Shown: positions 45,068 to 53,396 of the stretch, piece after piece
Numbering within the stretch: position 1 is the first letter of the stretch
Layout: every line of letters starts with the position of its first letter
DNA from: Streptomyces albireticuli
GTDB taxonomy: Bacteria; Actinomycetota; Actinomycetes; Streptomycetales; Streptomycetaceae
Direction of reading: 5' to 3'
NCBI RefSeq assembly: GCF_021228125.1
Contig: NZ_JAJQQS010000004.1
Coordinates: forward strand, 459,939 to 523,938
Length of the DNA: 64,000 bases
Program-made: the position numbers and the translations under genes
Notes under the pieces: model-generated
Database searches by the model: none
Told to the model about the DNA's origin: nothing
What the model saw: only the letters and a program-made list of their open reading frames with translations

Positions 45068-46672
45068 ATGGAACCGCAAGGCCCGCAAGGGACGATCACC
45101 GTGGAGCGGGCCCTAGGACTGCCCGCCCTGCGCAGGGGGCTGCCGGAGGTGGTGGCCGGGGGCGATCTGCTGGACCGGCCGGTGCGCTGGGTGCACGCCG
45201 GCGAGTCGCCCCACATCGCCACCCTGCTCAAGGGCGGCGAGCTGCTGCTGACCACCGGGCTGGGGCTGGGCAGCCGCCCGGCGGAGCAGCGCGGCTTCGT
45301 CCGCGGGCTGGCGGAGCGGGGCATCGCGGCGCTGGTGGTGGAGCTGGGCGCGCGGTTCACGACGCTGCCGGCGGCGGTGGTGGACACGGCGCGGGCGTAC
45401 GGGCTGCCGCTGGTCCAGCTGCACCGGGAGGTGCCGTTCGTCGCGGTGACCGAGGAGGTCCACACCGAGCTGGTCAACGAGCACTACGCCCTGCTGCGGC
45501 GGGTCGACGAGGTGCACCGGCGGTGCACGGAGGTGCTGCTGGGCGGTGGTGGGGCGCCGGAGGTGCTGCGGCTCTTCGCGGAGTTCACGGGTAACCCGGT
45601 GTTCCTGGGCACGCCGGAGGGACGGCTGCTGTACGCGGCCGGGCCGGCGGGTCCGCCGGGGGCGGCCGACCCCTTGCAGGTATGGGACGGACTGCGCGGC
45701 GCCTCGCTCGCCGGGGCCCTGACCACCGACCTGCCGGGCGGCGGCGGCCCGGGGCCCGGCGCCGTACGGACGCGGCTGACCGTGCTGCCGGTGAACGCCC
45801 CGCTGGCGCCGGTGCACCGGATCGCGGCGGAGCGGACCGCCGGGCTGCTGGCGGTGGTGCTGCTCCAGGCCCGCCAGGAGGAGGAGCTGGCGGCGCGCGG
45901 CCGGGGCGACTTCCTCTGCGACCTCGCCGAGGGACGCGTCGATCCGGCGGAGGCCCCCGCGCAGGCCCGCGTCCTGGGTTTCCGGCCGGGGTCCGGGCCG
46001 CTGCTGCCGATGGTGATGCGGCCGGCCACGGGTGAGGTGCCGGTGGACAGCTGGGCCGCGCTGACGTGCGCGGTGCAGGAGGAGCTGACGGCGGTGGGGG
46101 TGCCGGTGCTGCTGGGCGTACGGCTGCCGGAGGGCCGGATACCGCTGCTGGTCGGGCTGCGGGAGGAGGCCGAGCGGTCCCCCGTCGCCGGGCGGGTGGC
46201 CGACGCGCTGCGGGCGGGCGCGGAACGGGTGGGGGTGCGGCGGCCGGTGGTGGTGGCCGGGGCGGCGACCGCGTGGGCGGCGGCGGGGGCGGGACTGCGG
46301 CACGCCGCGGAGGCGGCGACGGCGGCCCAGGGCCTGCCGGACCGGGCCTGGCACGACGTGCGGCGGCTCGACGTGGACGTCCTGCTGTGGCGGCTGCGCG
46401 CGCGGGGCGACCTCGCGGCGTTCGTGGACCGGGTGCTCGGCCCGCTCCTCGCCCACGACGAGGCGTCCCGCCCGGCCCTGCTGCCGACCCTGGAGTCGTA
46501 CCTGGCCCACGCGGGCCGCAAGGCGGAGACGGCACGCGACCTCCATCTCAACCGGCAGACGCTGTACGACCGGCTGGGCCGGATCCAACGACTGCTGGGG
46601 ACGGACCTGGACGACCCCCAGGTGGTGCTGTCGGTGGGCCTGGCCCTGCGGGCACGGAGACATGTGGGCTGA
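45068..46672 (+). CDS. PucR-family transcriptional regulator
   Basis: This 534-aa regulator has an N-terminal PucR domain (TVERALGLPALRRGLPEVVA, then RPVRWVHAGESPHIATLLKG and GELLLTTGLGL). The C-terminal HTH reads LLPTLESYLAHAGRKAETAR then DLHLNRQTLYDRLGRIQRLL. PucR proteins control purine catabolism or other nitrogen pathways in response to a ligand. Target genes are not adjacent: the next gene runs the other way after 593 nt of repeats. ATG 45068 is the natural start; upstream in-frame codons are in non-coding DNA. Confidence 0.9.
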   Translation: MEPQGPQGTITVERALGLPALRRGLPEVVAGGDLLDRPVRWVHAGESPHIATLLKGGELLLTTGLGLGSRPAEQRGFVRGLAERGIAALVVELGARFTTLPAAVVDTARAYGLPLVQLHREVPFVAVTEEVHTELVNEHYALLRRVDEVHRRCTEVLLGGGGAPEVLRLFAEFTGNPVFLGTPEGRLLYAAGPAGPPGAADPLQVWDGLRGASLAGALTTDLPGGGGPGPGAVRTRLTVLPVNAPLAPVHRIAAERTAGLLAVVLLQARQEEELAARGRGDFLCDLAEGRVDPAEAPAQARVLGFRPGSGPLLPMVMRPATGEVPVDSWAALTCAVQEELTAVGVPVLLGVRLPEGRIPLLVGLREEAERSPVAGRVADALRAGAERVGVRRPVVVAGAATAWAAAGAGLRHAAEAATAAQGLPDRAWHDVRRLDVDVLLWRLRARGDLAAFVDRVLGPLLAHDEASRPALLPTLESYLAHAGRKAETARDLHLNRQTLYDRLGRIQRLLGTDLDDPQVVLSVGLALRARRHVG

Positions 46673-47265
46673 GGGGTGGTGTACCGGTCAGGATCCGGCC
46701 TCGCCGCCCACCCTTCCACCTGCCACGGCAGGCGGCTCACCGCGCGGGATTCCGCACCGGGCGGGCACGGGCCCCGGGCGGGCACGGCCCCGGACGACCT
46801 CCACCCTGAAGGGCCCCAGCCCCGACCGGCATCAGCCCGGGCAGGCACGACCCCAGGCGGGCACGGCCCCGGGCAGGCACGACGCCAGGCAGGCACGACC
46901 CCAGGCGACCTCCAGCCCGAAGGGCCCCAGCCCCGGGCGGCATCAGCCCGGGCAGGCACTGGCCCGGGCAGCCTCCAGCCCGAAGGGCCCCAGCCCCGGC
47001 GGACCCGACTCGGGAAGAAGCCGGCCCGGGCAGGCGGCAACCCGAGCGGCCAGCAGCCGGGCAAGCTCCGCCCCGGCCGTCACCGGCCCGGACGCGCACT
47101 GCCCGAGCGGACACCGGCCCGGGCAAGCTCCGCCTAGGGCAGGCGTCCGCCCGGGCCGCCTCCGGCCCGGGCGGCGGGTGAGGGCGCCGCGCGCGACGCG
47201 GCCGTCGGGGGTCCGGGGGCGGAGCCCCCGGTATCGGGAAGGGGCGGGTAGGGGACAAGCACCCC
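46673..47265. repeat. Imperfect minisatellite and composite hairpin repeat, copy 2
   Basis: From about 46760 to 47010 the block GAAGGGCCCCAGCCCC recurs at 46808, 46919 and 46982, among many CCCGGGCAGGCAC copies. At 47213-47231 the hairpin CCGGGGGCGGAGCCCCCGG is followed by GGGAAGGGGCGGGTAGGGG, a module of the dispersed repeat, just beyond the glycosyltransferase stop. No gene is present. Confidence 0.7.
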
Positions 47266-48390
47266 TCACCTCCCCCCGCCCGCCGCCAATTCGTCGTAGA
47301 CGCTCAGGACATGAGCCACCGTGTCGTCCTCCGAAGGCCACGTCGCCGCCTGCGCGAACCCCGCCGCCACCAGCGCCGCCCGCCGGTCCGGGTCGCCGAG
47401 CAGCCGCGTCACCGCGGCGGAGAGCGCGGCGGCGTCGCCGTAGGGGACGAGTTCGGCCGCGTCGCCGACCAGGTCCGGGACGCCGCCGACGGCCGTCGCG
47501 ACCAGCGGGACGCCCGCGTGCAGGGCCTCCTGGGCGAGGACCGAGCGGGCCTCCCAGCGGCTGGAGAGGATCGCGACGTCGGCCGTGGCCAGCAGTTCGG
47601 GCACGTCGTCGCGGCGGCCGACGAGCAGGACGGGCAGCCCCTCCGACTCGATCCGGCGCTGGAGCTCGGGCCTCTCCCGGCCCTCGCCGGCGACGATCAG
47701 CAGGGGTTCGGGGTCGAGTTCCCGCCAGTCCCGGGCGGCGTCGAGGAGCGGGCCGTGGCCCCGGTCGGCGTCGAGCCGGCCGACGGTGACCAGCAGCGGC
47801 CGGGCGACGGCGCCGAGTTCGGCACGGGCCTTGTGGCGGCGCGGCTCGTCGTCGTCGGGCGTGGGCCGGGGCGGGGGCACGGCCACGGGTGCGAGCCGGG
47901 CGTCACGGGCACCCCGCTGCCGGGCCCGGTCGACGAGGTCGGCGGTCACACCGAGGACGACCGCGGCGGCCCGCGCGGCCCGCCGTTCCATGAGCCGCAC
48001 GAACTGGGCCCGCGCGCCCACCGCGCGGGCCTTGGTGTGCCAGGTGACCACGAGGGGCGTGCGGCGTCCGCGCAGTGCCAGCGCCGCGAGCACCCCGGAC
48101 CGCAGCCCGTGGGCGTGCACGACGTCGGCTCCGGCGCTCGCGGCCCGGATCCCGGCGACGGCCCGGGCGTCGGTGGAGGTGCCCAGCGGCGAGAACGCGG
48201 CCCCGGACCCGGCGAAGCCGTACCCCTCCCCGGTGCCCCGGGGCGCGCACACCGTGACCCGCAGCCCCCGCGCCACCAGCCCGGCGGCCAGCGACCGCAC
48301 GTGCGCCCCGCTGCCCGCGCCCCCGCCGCCCAGCACTTGCACGGCGTGCAGGGGCGGGCGCCCGTGCGGCGGTACGGCTGTGCTGCTCAC
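47266..48390 (-). CDS. Glycosyltransferase family 4 protein
   Basis: This 374-aa GT-B enzyme has a glycine-rich N-terminal loop (QVLGGGGAGSGAHVRSLAAG), a DVVHAHGLRSGVLAALAL segment, and the C-terminal domain from RPLLVTVGRLDADRGHGPLL. The E-x7-E motif is in SRWEARSVLAQEALHAGVPL. The acceptor and donor cannot be assigned. The GTG at 48390 has no strong site upstream; 333 nt of repeat-bearing DNA separate it from recN. It is likely monocistronic. Confidence 0.88.
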   Translation of the reverse strand: MSSTAVPPHGRPPLHAVQVLGGGGAGSGAHVRSLAAGLVARGLRVTVCAPRGTGEGYGFAGSGAAFSPLGTSTDARAVAGIRAASAGADVVHAHGLRSGVLAALALRGRRTPLVVTWHTKARAVGARAQFVRLMERRAARAAAVVLGVTADLVDRARQRGARDARLAPVAVPPPRPTPDDDEPRRHKARAELGAVARPLLVTVGRLDADRGHGPLLDAARDWRELDPEPLLIVAGEGRERPELQRRIESEGLPVLLVGRRDDVPELLATADVAILSSRWEARSVLAQEALHAGVPLVATAVGGVPDLVGDAAELVPYGDAAALSAAVTRLLGDPDRRAALVAAGFAQAATWPSEDDTVAHVLSVYDELAAGGGR

Positions 48391-48723
48391 GCGGGTGGAC
48401 GCTCCGTTCCGGCGGTGGGCGGGGAGGGCGGCGGGGGAACCGCGCCCAGGATGCCAGCAGGCACCGACATCCCGGCACCACCGTCTCGCGGGTTGGCCGC
48501 CTTACCTCGCCCACGCATCCGCGGATTCACTCACATAGGTGATTCTGAGCGCCGACGTCAGGTGCCCGGCTCCCCTTCCCGAACGCCCTCGATCGCCGGA
48601 CGGGCTGAATCCAGCGCGTCCGGCGATCGAGGCCCGGGGTCCGGGGCGGAGCCCCGTTCGGGAAGGGGCGGGCAGGGGGAAAAGCCCCGCGCAGCGGCAC
48701 CCCACCGCACCCCGCCTCGCCGC
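48391..48723. repeat. Composite hairpin repeat, copy 3, downstream of recN
   Basis: A perfect 16-bp stem (48587-48602 with 48617-48632, loop 14) is followed by CCGGGGCGGAGCCCCG, GGGAAGGGGCGGGCAGGGG and CCCCGCGCAGCGGCAC. These modules repeat at 29230, 47213, 50630 and 58625. Its place 92 nt after the recN stop suggests termination. Confidence 0.75.
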
Positions 48724-50493
48724 TCAGCCCCGCGCCAGCGGCCCCCGCGCCGCCTCCAGGAGCTCCTCCGCGTGCGCCCTGGCCAGCTGGGAATCCTCCT
48801 GGCCGGCCAGCATGCGGGAGAGCTCGCGGACGCGGTCCTCGCCCTCCATGGCCTTGACGCCGCTGCGGGTCACCGAGCCCTCGTGGGTCTTCTCCACGAC
48901 CAGGTGGCGGTCGGCGAAGGCGGCGACCTGCGGGAGGTGGGTGACGACCACGACCTGCGCGGTGCGGGCGAGGCGGGCCAGACGGCGGCCGACCTCGACG
49001 GCCGCCTTGCCGCCGACACCGGCGTCGACCTCGTCGAAGAGGTACGTCGGCACGGGGTCGGAACCCGCGAAGACGACCTCCACGGCGAGCATGACGCGCG
49101 AGAGCTCACCGCCCGACGCGCCCTTGGCGATGGGCCGGGGCTGCGCCCCGGGGTGCGGGGTGAGGTAGAGCTCGACCTCGTCCACGCCGTGCGGCCCGTA
49201 CGCGACGGCCCGGCCGCCGACCTCGACGCCGTTCGCGCCGCTCTCCGCGTCCGCCACCTCGGTCTGCCGGATGGCGAAGGTGACCCGCGCGTGCGGCATG
49301 GCCAGCTCCGCGAGCTCGGCCGTGACCGCCCCGGCGAACCGCTCCGCCGCCTCCGCGCGCGCGTCGCTCAGCGCCTGTGCCAGCCCGCCCAGTTCGGCCC
49401 GGAGCGCGTCCCGCTCCGCGGTCAGCTCCTCGATGCGGTCGTCGTCGCCCTCCAGGGCGCCCAGGCGCGCGGCGCTCTCCTCGGCCCAGGCCAGGACGCC
49501 CGCGATGTCCGCCCCGTACTTGCGCGTCAGGTGCGTCAGCGCCGCCCGCCGCTCCTCCACGGCCGCGAGCCGCAGCGGGTCCGCGTCGAGGTCGGATGCG
49601 TAGCCCGCGAGCTCACCGGCCACGTCGGACACCAGGATGCCGATCTCGCCGATCCGGTCCGCGAGCGCGGCGAGCGCCGGGTCGTGGGAGCGCACGGCCT
49701 CCACCGCGCGCTGCGCGCCCGCCACCAGCGTGGCCGCGTCGATGCCCTCCGGGTCCTCGGGGTTCCCGGCGAGGGCCGCGTGCGCGGCGGACGCGGCGGA
49801 GGCCAGCGCCTCCGCGTGGCCCAGCCGCGAGGCCTCCGCGGCGAGCTCGGCGTCCTCCCCGGGCAGCGGCTCGACGGCGGCCACCTCGTCCAGCCCGAAG
49901 CGCAGCAGGTCCGCCTCCTGCGCCCGCTCGCGGGCGCGCGTGGTCAGCTCCGTCAGCTCGGCGGCGACGGCCCGCAGCCGCCGGTAGGCGCCGGCGTACT
50001 TGGCGAGCGGCACGGACACCGCGTCGCCCGCGTACCGGTCCAGCGCCTGGCGCTGCCGGGCCGGGCGCAGCAGCCCCTGCTGGTCCGTCTGCCCGTGCAC
50101 CGCCACCAGGTCGTCGGCGAGCTCGCCGAGCAGTCCCACGGGCACGCTCCGGCCGCCCAGGTGGGCGCGTGAGCGCCCCTCGGCGGAGAGGGTGCGGCTG
50201 ATGAGCAGCGTGCCGTCGTCCAGCTCGGCGCCCGCCTCCTCGGCCCGTACGGCCACGGGTGACCGGCGGTCGACGGCGAGCCTGCCCTCGACCACCGCGG
50301 ACTTGGCGCCGACGCGCACCAGCGCGGGGTCGGCGCGCCCGCCGAGCAGCAGCCCGAGGCTGGTGACGACCATGGTCTTGCCCGCGCCGGTCTCACCCGT
50401 GACCGCGGTGAAACCGGGCGACAGCTCGACCACCGCGTCATCGATGACGCCCAAGGACCGGATCCGCATCTCCTCCAACACGGATACGACCAT
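48724..50493 (-). CDS. recN: DNA repair protein RecN
   Basis: This 589-aa SMC-like ATPase has Walker A in GFTAVTGETGAGKTMVVTSL and GLLLGGRADP after it. The central part is long and helical (about residues 170-370). The C-terminal half carries the signature KGASGGELSRVMLAVE and Walker B in PTYLFDEVDAGVGG, then VVVVTHLPQVAAFAD. RecN acts in double-strand break repair. The start at ATG 50493 gives the LEEMRIRSLGVIDD lead-in. The 345-nt gap from nadK contains a repeat, so it may have its own promoter. Confidence 0.97.
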   Translation of the reverse strand: MVVSVLEEMRIRSLGVIDDAVVELSPGFTAVTGETGAGKTMVVTSLGLLLGGRADPALVRVGAKSAVVEGRLAVDRRSPVAVRAEEAGAELDDGTLLISRTLSAEGRSRAHLGGRSVPVGLLGELADDLVAVHGQTDQQGLLRPARQRQALDRYAGDAVSVPLAKYAGAYRRLRAVAAELTELTTRARERAQEADLLRFGLDEVAAVEPLPGEDAELAAEASRLGHAEALASAASAAHAALAGNPEDPEGIDAATLVAGAQRAVEAVRSHDPALAALADRIGEIGILVSDVAGELAGYASDLDADPLRLAAVEERRAALTHLTRKYGADIAGVLAWAEESAARLGALEGDDDRIEELTAERDALRAELGGLAQALSDARAEAAERFAGAVTAELAELAMPHARVTFAIRQTEVADAESGANGVEVGGRAVAYGPHGVDEVELYLTPHPGAQPRPIAKGASGGELSRVMLAVEVVFAGSDPVPTYLFDEVDAGVGGKAAVEVGRRLARLARTAQVVVVTHLPQVAAFADRHLVVEKTHEGSVTRSGVKAMEGEDRVRELSRMLAGQEDSQLARAHAEELLEAARGPLARG

Positions 50494-50838
50494 ACGAGGT
50501 TCCGGGGCCGCCTCGCGACGGCTCCCCCTCCCGGTCGCCCCGAAGAGCGCCTCGCCACCGTTCCGGGTGAGGGCCCCGGGCCTTCCGCAAACCGGGGCAA
50601 GGACGGGCACGGCGGGTCCTTCCGCGACCCGTCCCTTCCCGCTCCCGGGGCTCCGCCCCGGACCCCGGTCCTCAAGTGCCGGACGCGCCGAGCCGTCGCC
50701 CGGCCCGGGGAAGAAGGCCGACCGGGGCGCGGGGCAGGCCCCGGCCCGGGGACGGCCGGCATCGGACAGCCGGAACATCCGGCCGGTCCTCGCTTGCGGT
50801 CACCACGCGACAGCGCGGAAGGGCGAGGGGGCGGAACC
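50494..50838. repeat. Composite hairpin repeat, copy 4, between nadK and recN
   Basis: GGGGCTCCGCCCCGGACCCC and CGGTCCTCAAGTGCCGGACG lie at about 50645-50690, modules of the same dispersed repeat in reverse orientation. No CDS is supportable here. It separates two genes that otherwise form a conserved run on this strand. Confidence 0.65.
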
Positions 50839-51819
50839 CTAGTGCGGCGCGCCCCGCCAGCCCGCGACCGGCAGCGCGAACTTCGCGACCAGCCGGTCCG
50901 TGAAGGACGCGTGGTGCAGCCGCGCCAGCCGCACCGGCACCGCACCCCGCCGTACCTCCACCCGCGCGCCCGCCGGCAGCGGAGCGGTGCGGCGGCCGTC
51001 GCACCACAGGACGCCGTTGGGCGTCTGCGGCTGCACCTCGACCGCGAGGACCGAGTCCGGGGCCGTCACCAGCGGCTTGGCGAAGAGCGCGTGCGCGCTG
51101 ATGGGCACCATCAGCAGTGCCTCCACCTCCGGCCAGACCACCGGGCCGCCCGCCGAGAAGGCGTAGGCCGTGGAGCCGGTCGGGGTCGCGCAGACGACGC
51201 CGTCGCCGCCGAACCGCGACACCGGCCGCCCGTCGACCTCCGTGACGACCTCCAGCAGCCGCTCCCGCGCCGCCTTCTCCACGGACGCCTCGTTCAGCGC
51301 CCAGTCGGTGTGCACGACGTGCCCGTCGGTCCGGACGAGGACGTCGAGCGTCATCCGCTCCTCGACCTCGTAGGCCCGGGTCACGACGCGGTCGACGACC
51401 TTGTCCAGGTCGTCCCGCTCGGCCTCGGCCAGGAAGCCGACCCGGCCGAGGTTGACGCCCAGCATCGGCACCCCGGAGCGCCGCGCGAACTCCGCGCCGC
51501 GCAGCAGGGTGCCGTCACCGCCGAGCACGATCAGCAGCTCGCAGCCCTCCAGGACGTCCGGCCTGCCCGGTCCGGCCTCGACCAGTTCCGCCGAGGGCGG
51601 CAGCGGCAGGTCCGCGGCCTCCTCGGCGAGGACCCGCACCCCGATGCCGCAGCGCAGCAGTCCCTGGACGACGAGTTCGGCGCTGCGGATGGCCGCCGGG
51701 CGGCCGGTGTGTGCGAGCAGGAAGACGGTGCGGCCGGCCTCGGTGGCCTCCCCCGCCGCTCCCGCCCGGTTCCGCACCTGTGCTGCTGCTGTCTCGGATG
51801 CTGCTTCTGAAGTGGTCAA
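50839..51819 (-). CDS. nadK: NAD kinase
   Basis: This 326-aa kinase makes NADP from NAD using ATP or polyphosphate. It shows the GGDGT motif in LLIVLGGDGTLLRGAEFA, then GVNLGRVGFLAE, ALNEASVEK, and GDGVVCATPTGSTAYAFSAG then GPVVWPEVEALLMVPIS. The start is TTG 51819, overlapping the tlyA stop as TTGA and preceded by GGAGGGG. A 29-residue Ala/Glu-rich lead comes before the conserved RTVFLLAHTGR. Confidence 0.96.
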   Translation of the reverse strand: MTTSEAASETAAAQVRNRAGAAGEATEAGRTVFLLAHTGRPAAIRSAELVVQGLLRCGIGVRVLAEEAADLPLPPSAELVEAGPGRPDVLEGCELLIVLGGDGTLLRGAEFARRSGVPMLGVNLGRVGFLAEAERDDLDKVVDRVVTRAYEVEERMTLDVLVRTDGHVVHTDWALNEASVEKAARERLLEVVTEVDGRPVSRFGGDGVVCATPTGSTAYAFSAGGPVVWPEVEALLMVPISAHALFAKPLVTAPDSVLAVEVQPQTPNGVLWCDGRRTAPLPAGARVEVRRGAVPVRLARLHHASFTDRLVAKFALPVAGWRGAPH

Positions 51820-52637
51820 CGGGGCCCCTCCGCCACTGCACGGTCAACGTCCGCCGGGTCCAGTTCAGGCGCTCCGGCGCGCAGCCACAGAAAGTACTCG
51901 ACGTTGCCCGAGGGGCCGGGCAGCGGGCTGGCCGTCACGCCCAGCACACCGAGGCCGAGGGCGGCCGCCTGGCCGGCGACCGTGCGGACGGCCTCGGCCC
52001 GCAGCTGGGTGCTGCGCACCACGCCGCCGGTGCCGAGCCGCTCCTTGCCCACCTCGAACTGCGGCTTGACCATGAGGACCAGGTCCGCGTCGGGCGCGGC
52101 GCAGCGCACCAGGGCGGGCAGTACGAGGCCGAGCGGGATGAAGGACAGGTCGCCGACGACGAGGTCGGCCGGCCGGTCGTCGATCTGGTCGAGCGTCAAC
52201 TCGCGGACGTTCGTACGGTCCTTCACGGTGACCCGGTCGTCACTCTGGAGGGACCAGGCGAGCTGTCCGTAGCCGACGTCCACGGCGACGACGTGGGCGG
52301 CGCCCGCGCGCAGCAGGACGTCGGTGAAGCCGCCGGTGGAGGCTCCCGCGTCCAGGGCCCGGCGGCCCTCGACCTTCAGGCCCTTCGGGACGAAGGCGGC
52401 GAAGGCGCCCGCGAGCTTGTGGCCGCCGCGGGAGACGTAGTCGGGGTCGTTCTCGTCCTGGGTGACCACGACGGCGGCGCTGATCTCCACCTGGGTGGCG
52501 GCCTTGGTCGCGACGGCGCCGCCGACGGTCACCCGGCCCGCGGCGATCAGCTGGCTCGCGTGCTCGCGGGAGCGGGCGAGTTTCCGGCGCACCAGCTCGG
52601 CGTCGAGTCGGCTGCGGCGCGGGCGGGTCACTGCCAC
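51816..52637 (-). CDS. tlyA: TlyA-family rRNA 2'-O-methyltransferase
   Basis: This 273-aa protein has an N-terminal S4 domain (RLDAELVRRKLARSREHASQ then LIAAGRVTVGG) and an FtsJ-like methyltransferase domain. The SAM motif is ALDAGASTGGFTDVLLRAGA, followed by VVAVDVGYGQLAWSLQ, VVGDLSFIPLGLVLP and MVKPQFEVGKE. TlyA methylates 2'-OH of cytidines in 16S and 23S rRNA, which sensitises ribosomes to capreomycin in mycobacteria. GTG 52637 is seven nt after the small upstream gene's stop. Confidence 0.95.
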   Translation of the reverse strand: MAVTRPRRSRLDAELVRRKLARSREHASQLIAAGRVTVGGAVATKAATQVEISAAVVVTQDENDPDYVSRGGHKLAGAFAAFVPKGLKVEGRRALDAGASTGGFTDVLLRAGAAHVVAVDVGYGQLAWSLQSDDRVTVKDRTNVRELTLDQIDDRPADLVVGDLSFIPLGLVLPALVRCAAPDADLVLMVKPQFEVGKERLGTGGVVRSTQLRAEAVRTVAGQAAALGLGVLGVTASPLPGPSGNVEYFLWLRAGAPELDPADVDRAVAEGPR

Positions 52638-52644
52638 GGGTGGT

Positions 52645-52980
52645 TCAGCTCCTGTTGTCGTACGAGGCGGGCGCGCCGGACGGCGCGGGTGGTCCCGGGT
52701 GCCTGTCGAGCGCGGTGAGCGCGTCGCGCAGGCCCCGGTGTACATCCTCGTACACCTCCAGGTGGCCGCTCGCGGCGAGGTGGTCGGCGTCGGCCAGCCG
52801 GCGCAGCTGGGCGTCCACCGCGGCGTCGCCGGTGGGCGCCCGGTCGACGCCGAGGGGCCGCGGCCCGGCGGCGTCCGGGGCCCCGGCGCGCTCGTCCGCC
52901 CCGTCCGCGAGACCGTCCGCCGGGTCCTGTGCCGCCTCGCCCGGCGGCTCGTCCGGCACACCGCTCATCGCTTCGCTCAT
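52645..52980 (-). CDS. Small unknown acidic protein, first gene of the tlyA-nadK unit
   Basis: This 111-aa protein has a disordered N-terminal half rich in Asp, Ala, Gly and Pro. The helical C-terminal part is GDAAVDAQLRRLADADHLAA then HLEVYEDVHRGLRDALTALD. It sits before tlyA in Streptomyces. Function is unknown. ATG 52980 lies seven bases after TAGCGT, so the operon mRNA is probably leaderless. Confidence 0.8.
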   Translation of the reverse strand: MSEAMSGVPDEPPGEAAQDPADGLADGADERAGAPDAAGPRPLGVDRAPTGDAAVDAQLRRLADADHLAASGHLEVYEDVHRGLRDALTALDRHPGPPAPSGAPASYDNRS

Positions 52981-52987
52981 GACTCCG

Positions 52988-53040
52988 ACGCTACCCCGGA
53001 ACAGCGCCTGTGCGGCGTACGCGATCACCTGAGGTAGCGT
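52988..53040. promoter_or_regulatory. Divergent -10 elements for the tlyA operon and the SCP2-like gene
   Basis: TAGCGT occurs on the minus strand at 52988-52993, seven bases before ATG 52980, and on the plus strand at 53035-53040, eight bases before ATG 53049. Both match TANNNT and imply leaderless mRNAs. The -35 regions would overlap in the 40 nt between. Confidence 0.5.
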
Positions 53041-53048
53041 CCCTCCCA

Positions 53049-53396
53049 ATGGCGACCATCGAGGAGTGCAGAGAAGCGCTCGACCGGCTGGCGGAGAACC
53101 TCGCGGGGGCGAGCGGCGACCTCCGCGACGCCGCCGCGCCCGACCGCTCGCTCAGCTGTCATCTGTCCGACCTCGACGTGACCTTCGTGGGCCACCTCGC
53201 GGGCGGCCACATCCAGGACGTACGGACCGTCCCGGGCACCCCCGAGCGGCGCTCGGAGATCGCCCTGACGATGACGGGCGACGACCTGGTGGCCCTGGTG
53301 GACGGCCGGCTGAACTTCGCGAAGGCGTGGGCCGCCGGCCGGGTCAGGGTGCAGGCGAGCCTGCGGGACGTGCTGCGCCTGCGGAAGCTGCTGTAG
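53049..53396 (+). CDS. SCP2 sterol-transfer-like small protein
   Basis: This 115-aa protein fits the SCP2 fold seen in many actinobacterial proteins: a helical start ATIEECREALDRLAENLAG, central strands DRSLSCHLSDLDVTFVGHLA then IALTMTGDDLVALVDGRLNF, and AKAWAAGRVRVQASLRDVLR at the end. SCP2 domains bind lipids or acyl-CoAs; the ligand is unknown. Its 3' end overlaps the convergent ABC ATPase gene by 53 nt. Confidence 0.85.
   Translation: MATIEECREALDRLAENLAGASGDLRDAAAPDRSLSCHLSDLDVTFVGHLAGGHIQDVRTVPGTPERRSEIALTMTGDDLVALVDGRLNFAKAWAAGRVRVQASLRDVLRLRKLL

Noticed and set aside
44606..45088. 160-codon minus-strand frame upstream of pucR
   Set aside because: Pro/Arg/Ser-rich shadow composition with no recognisable motif.
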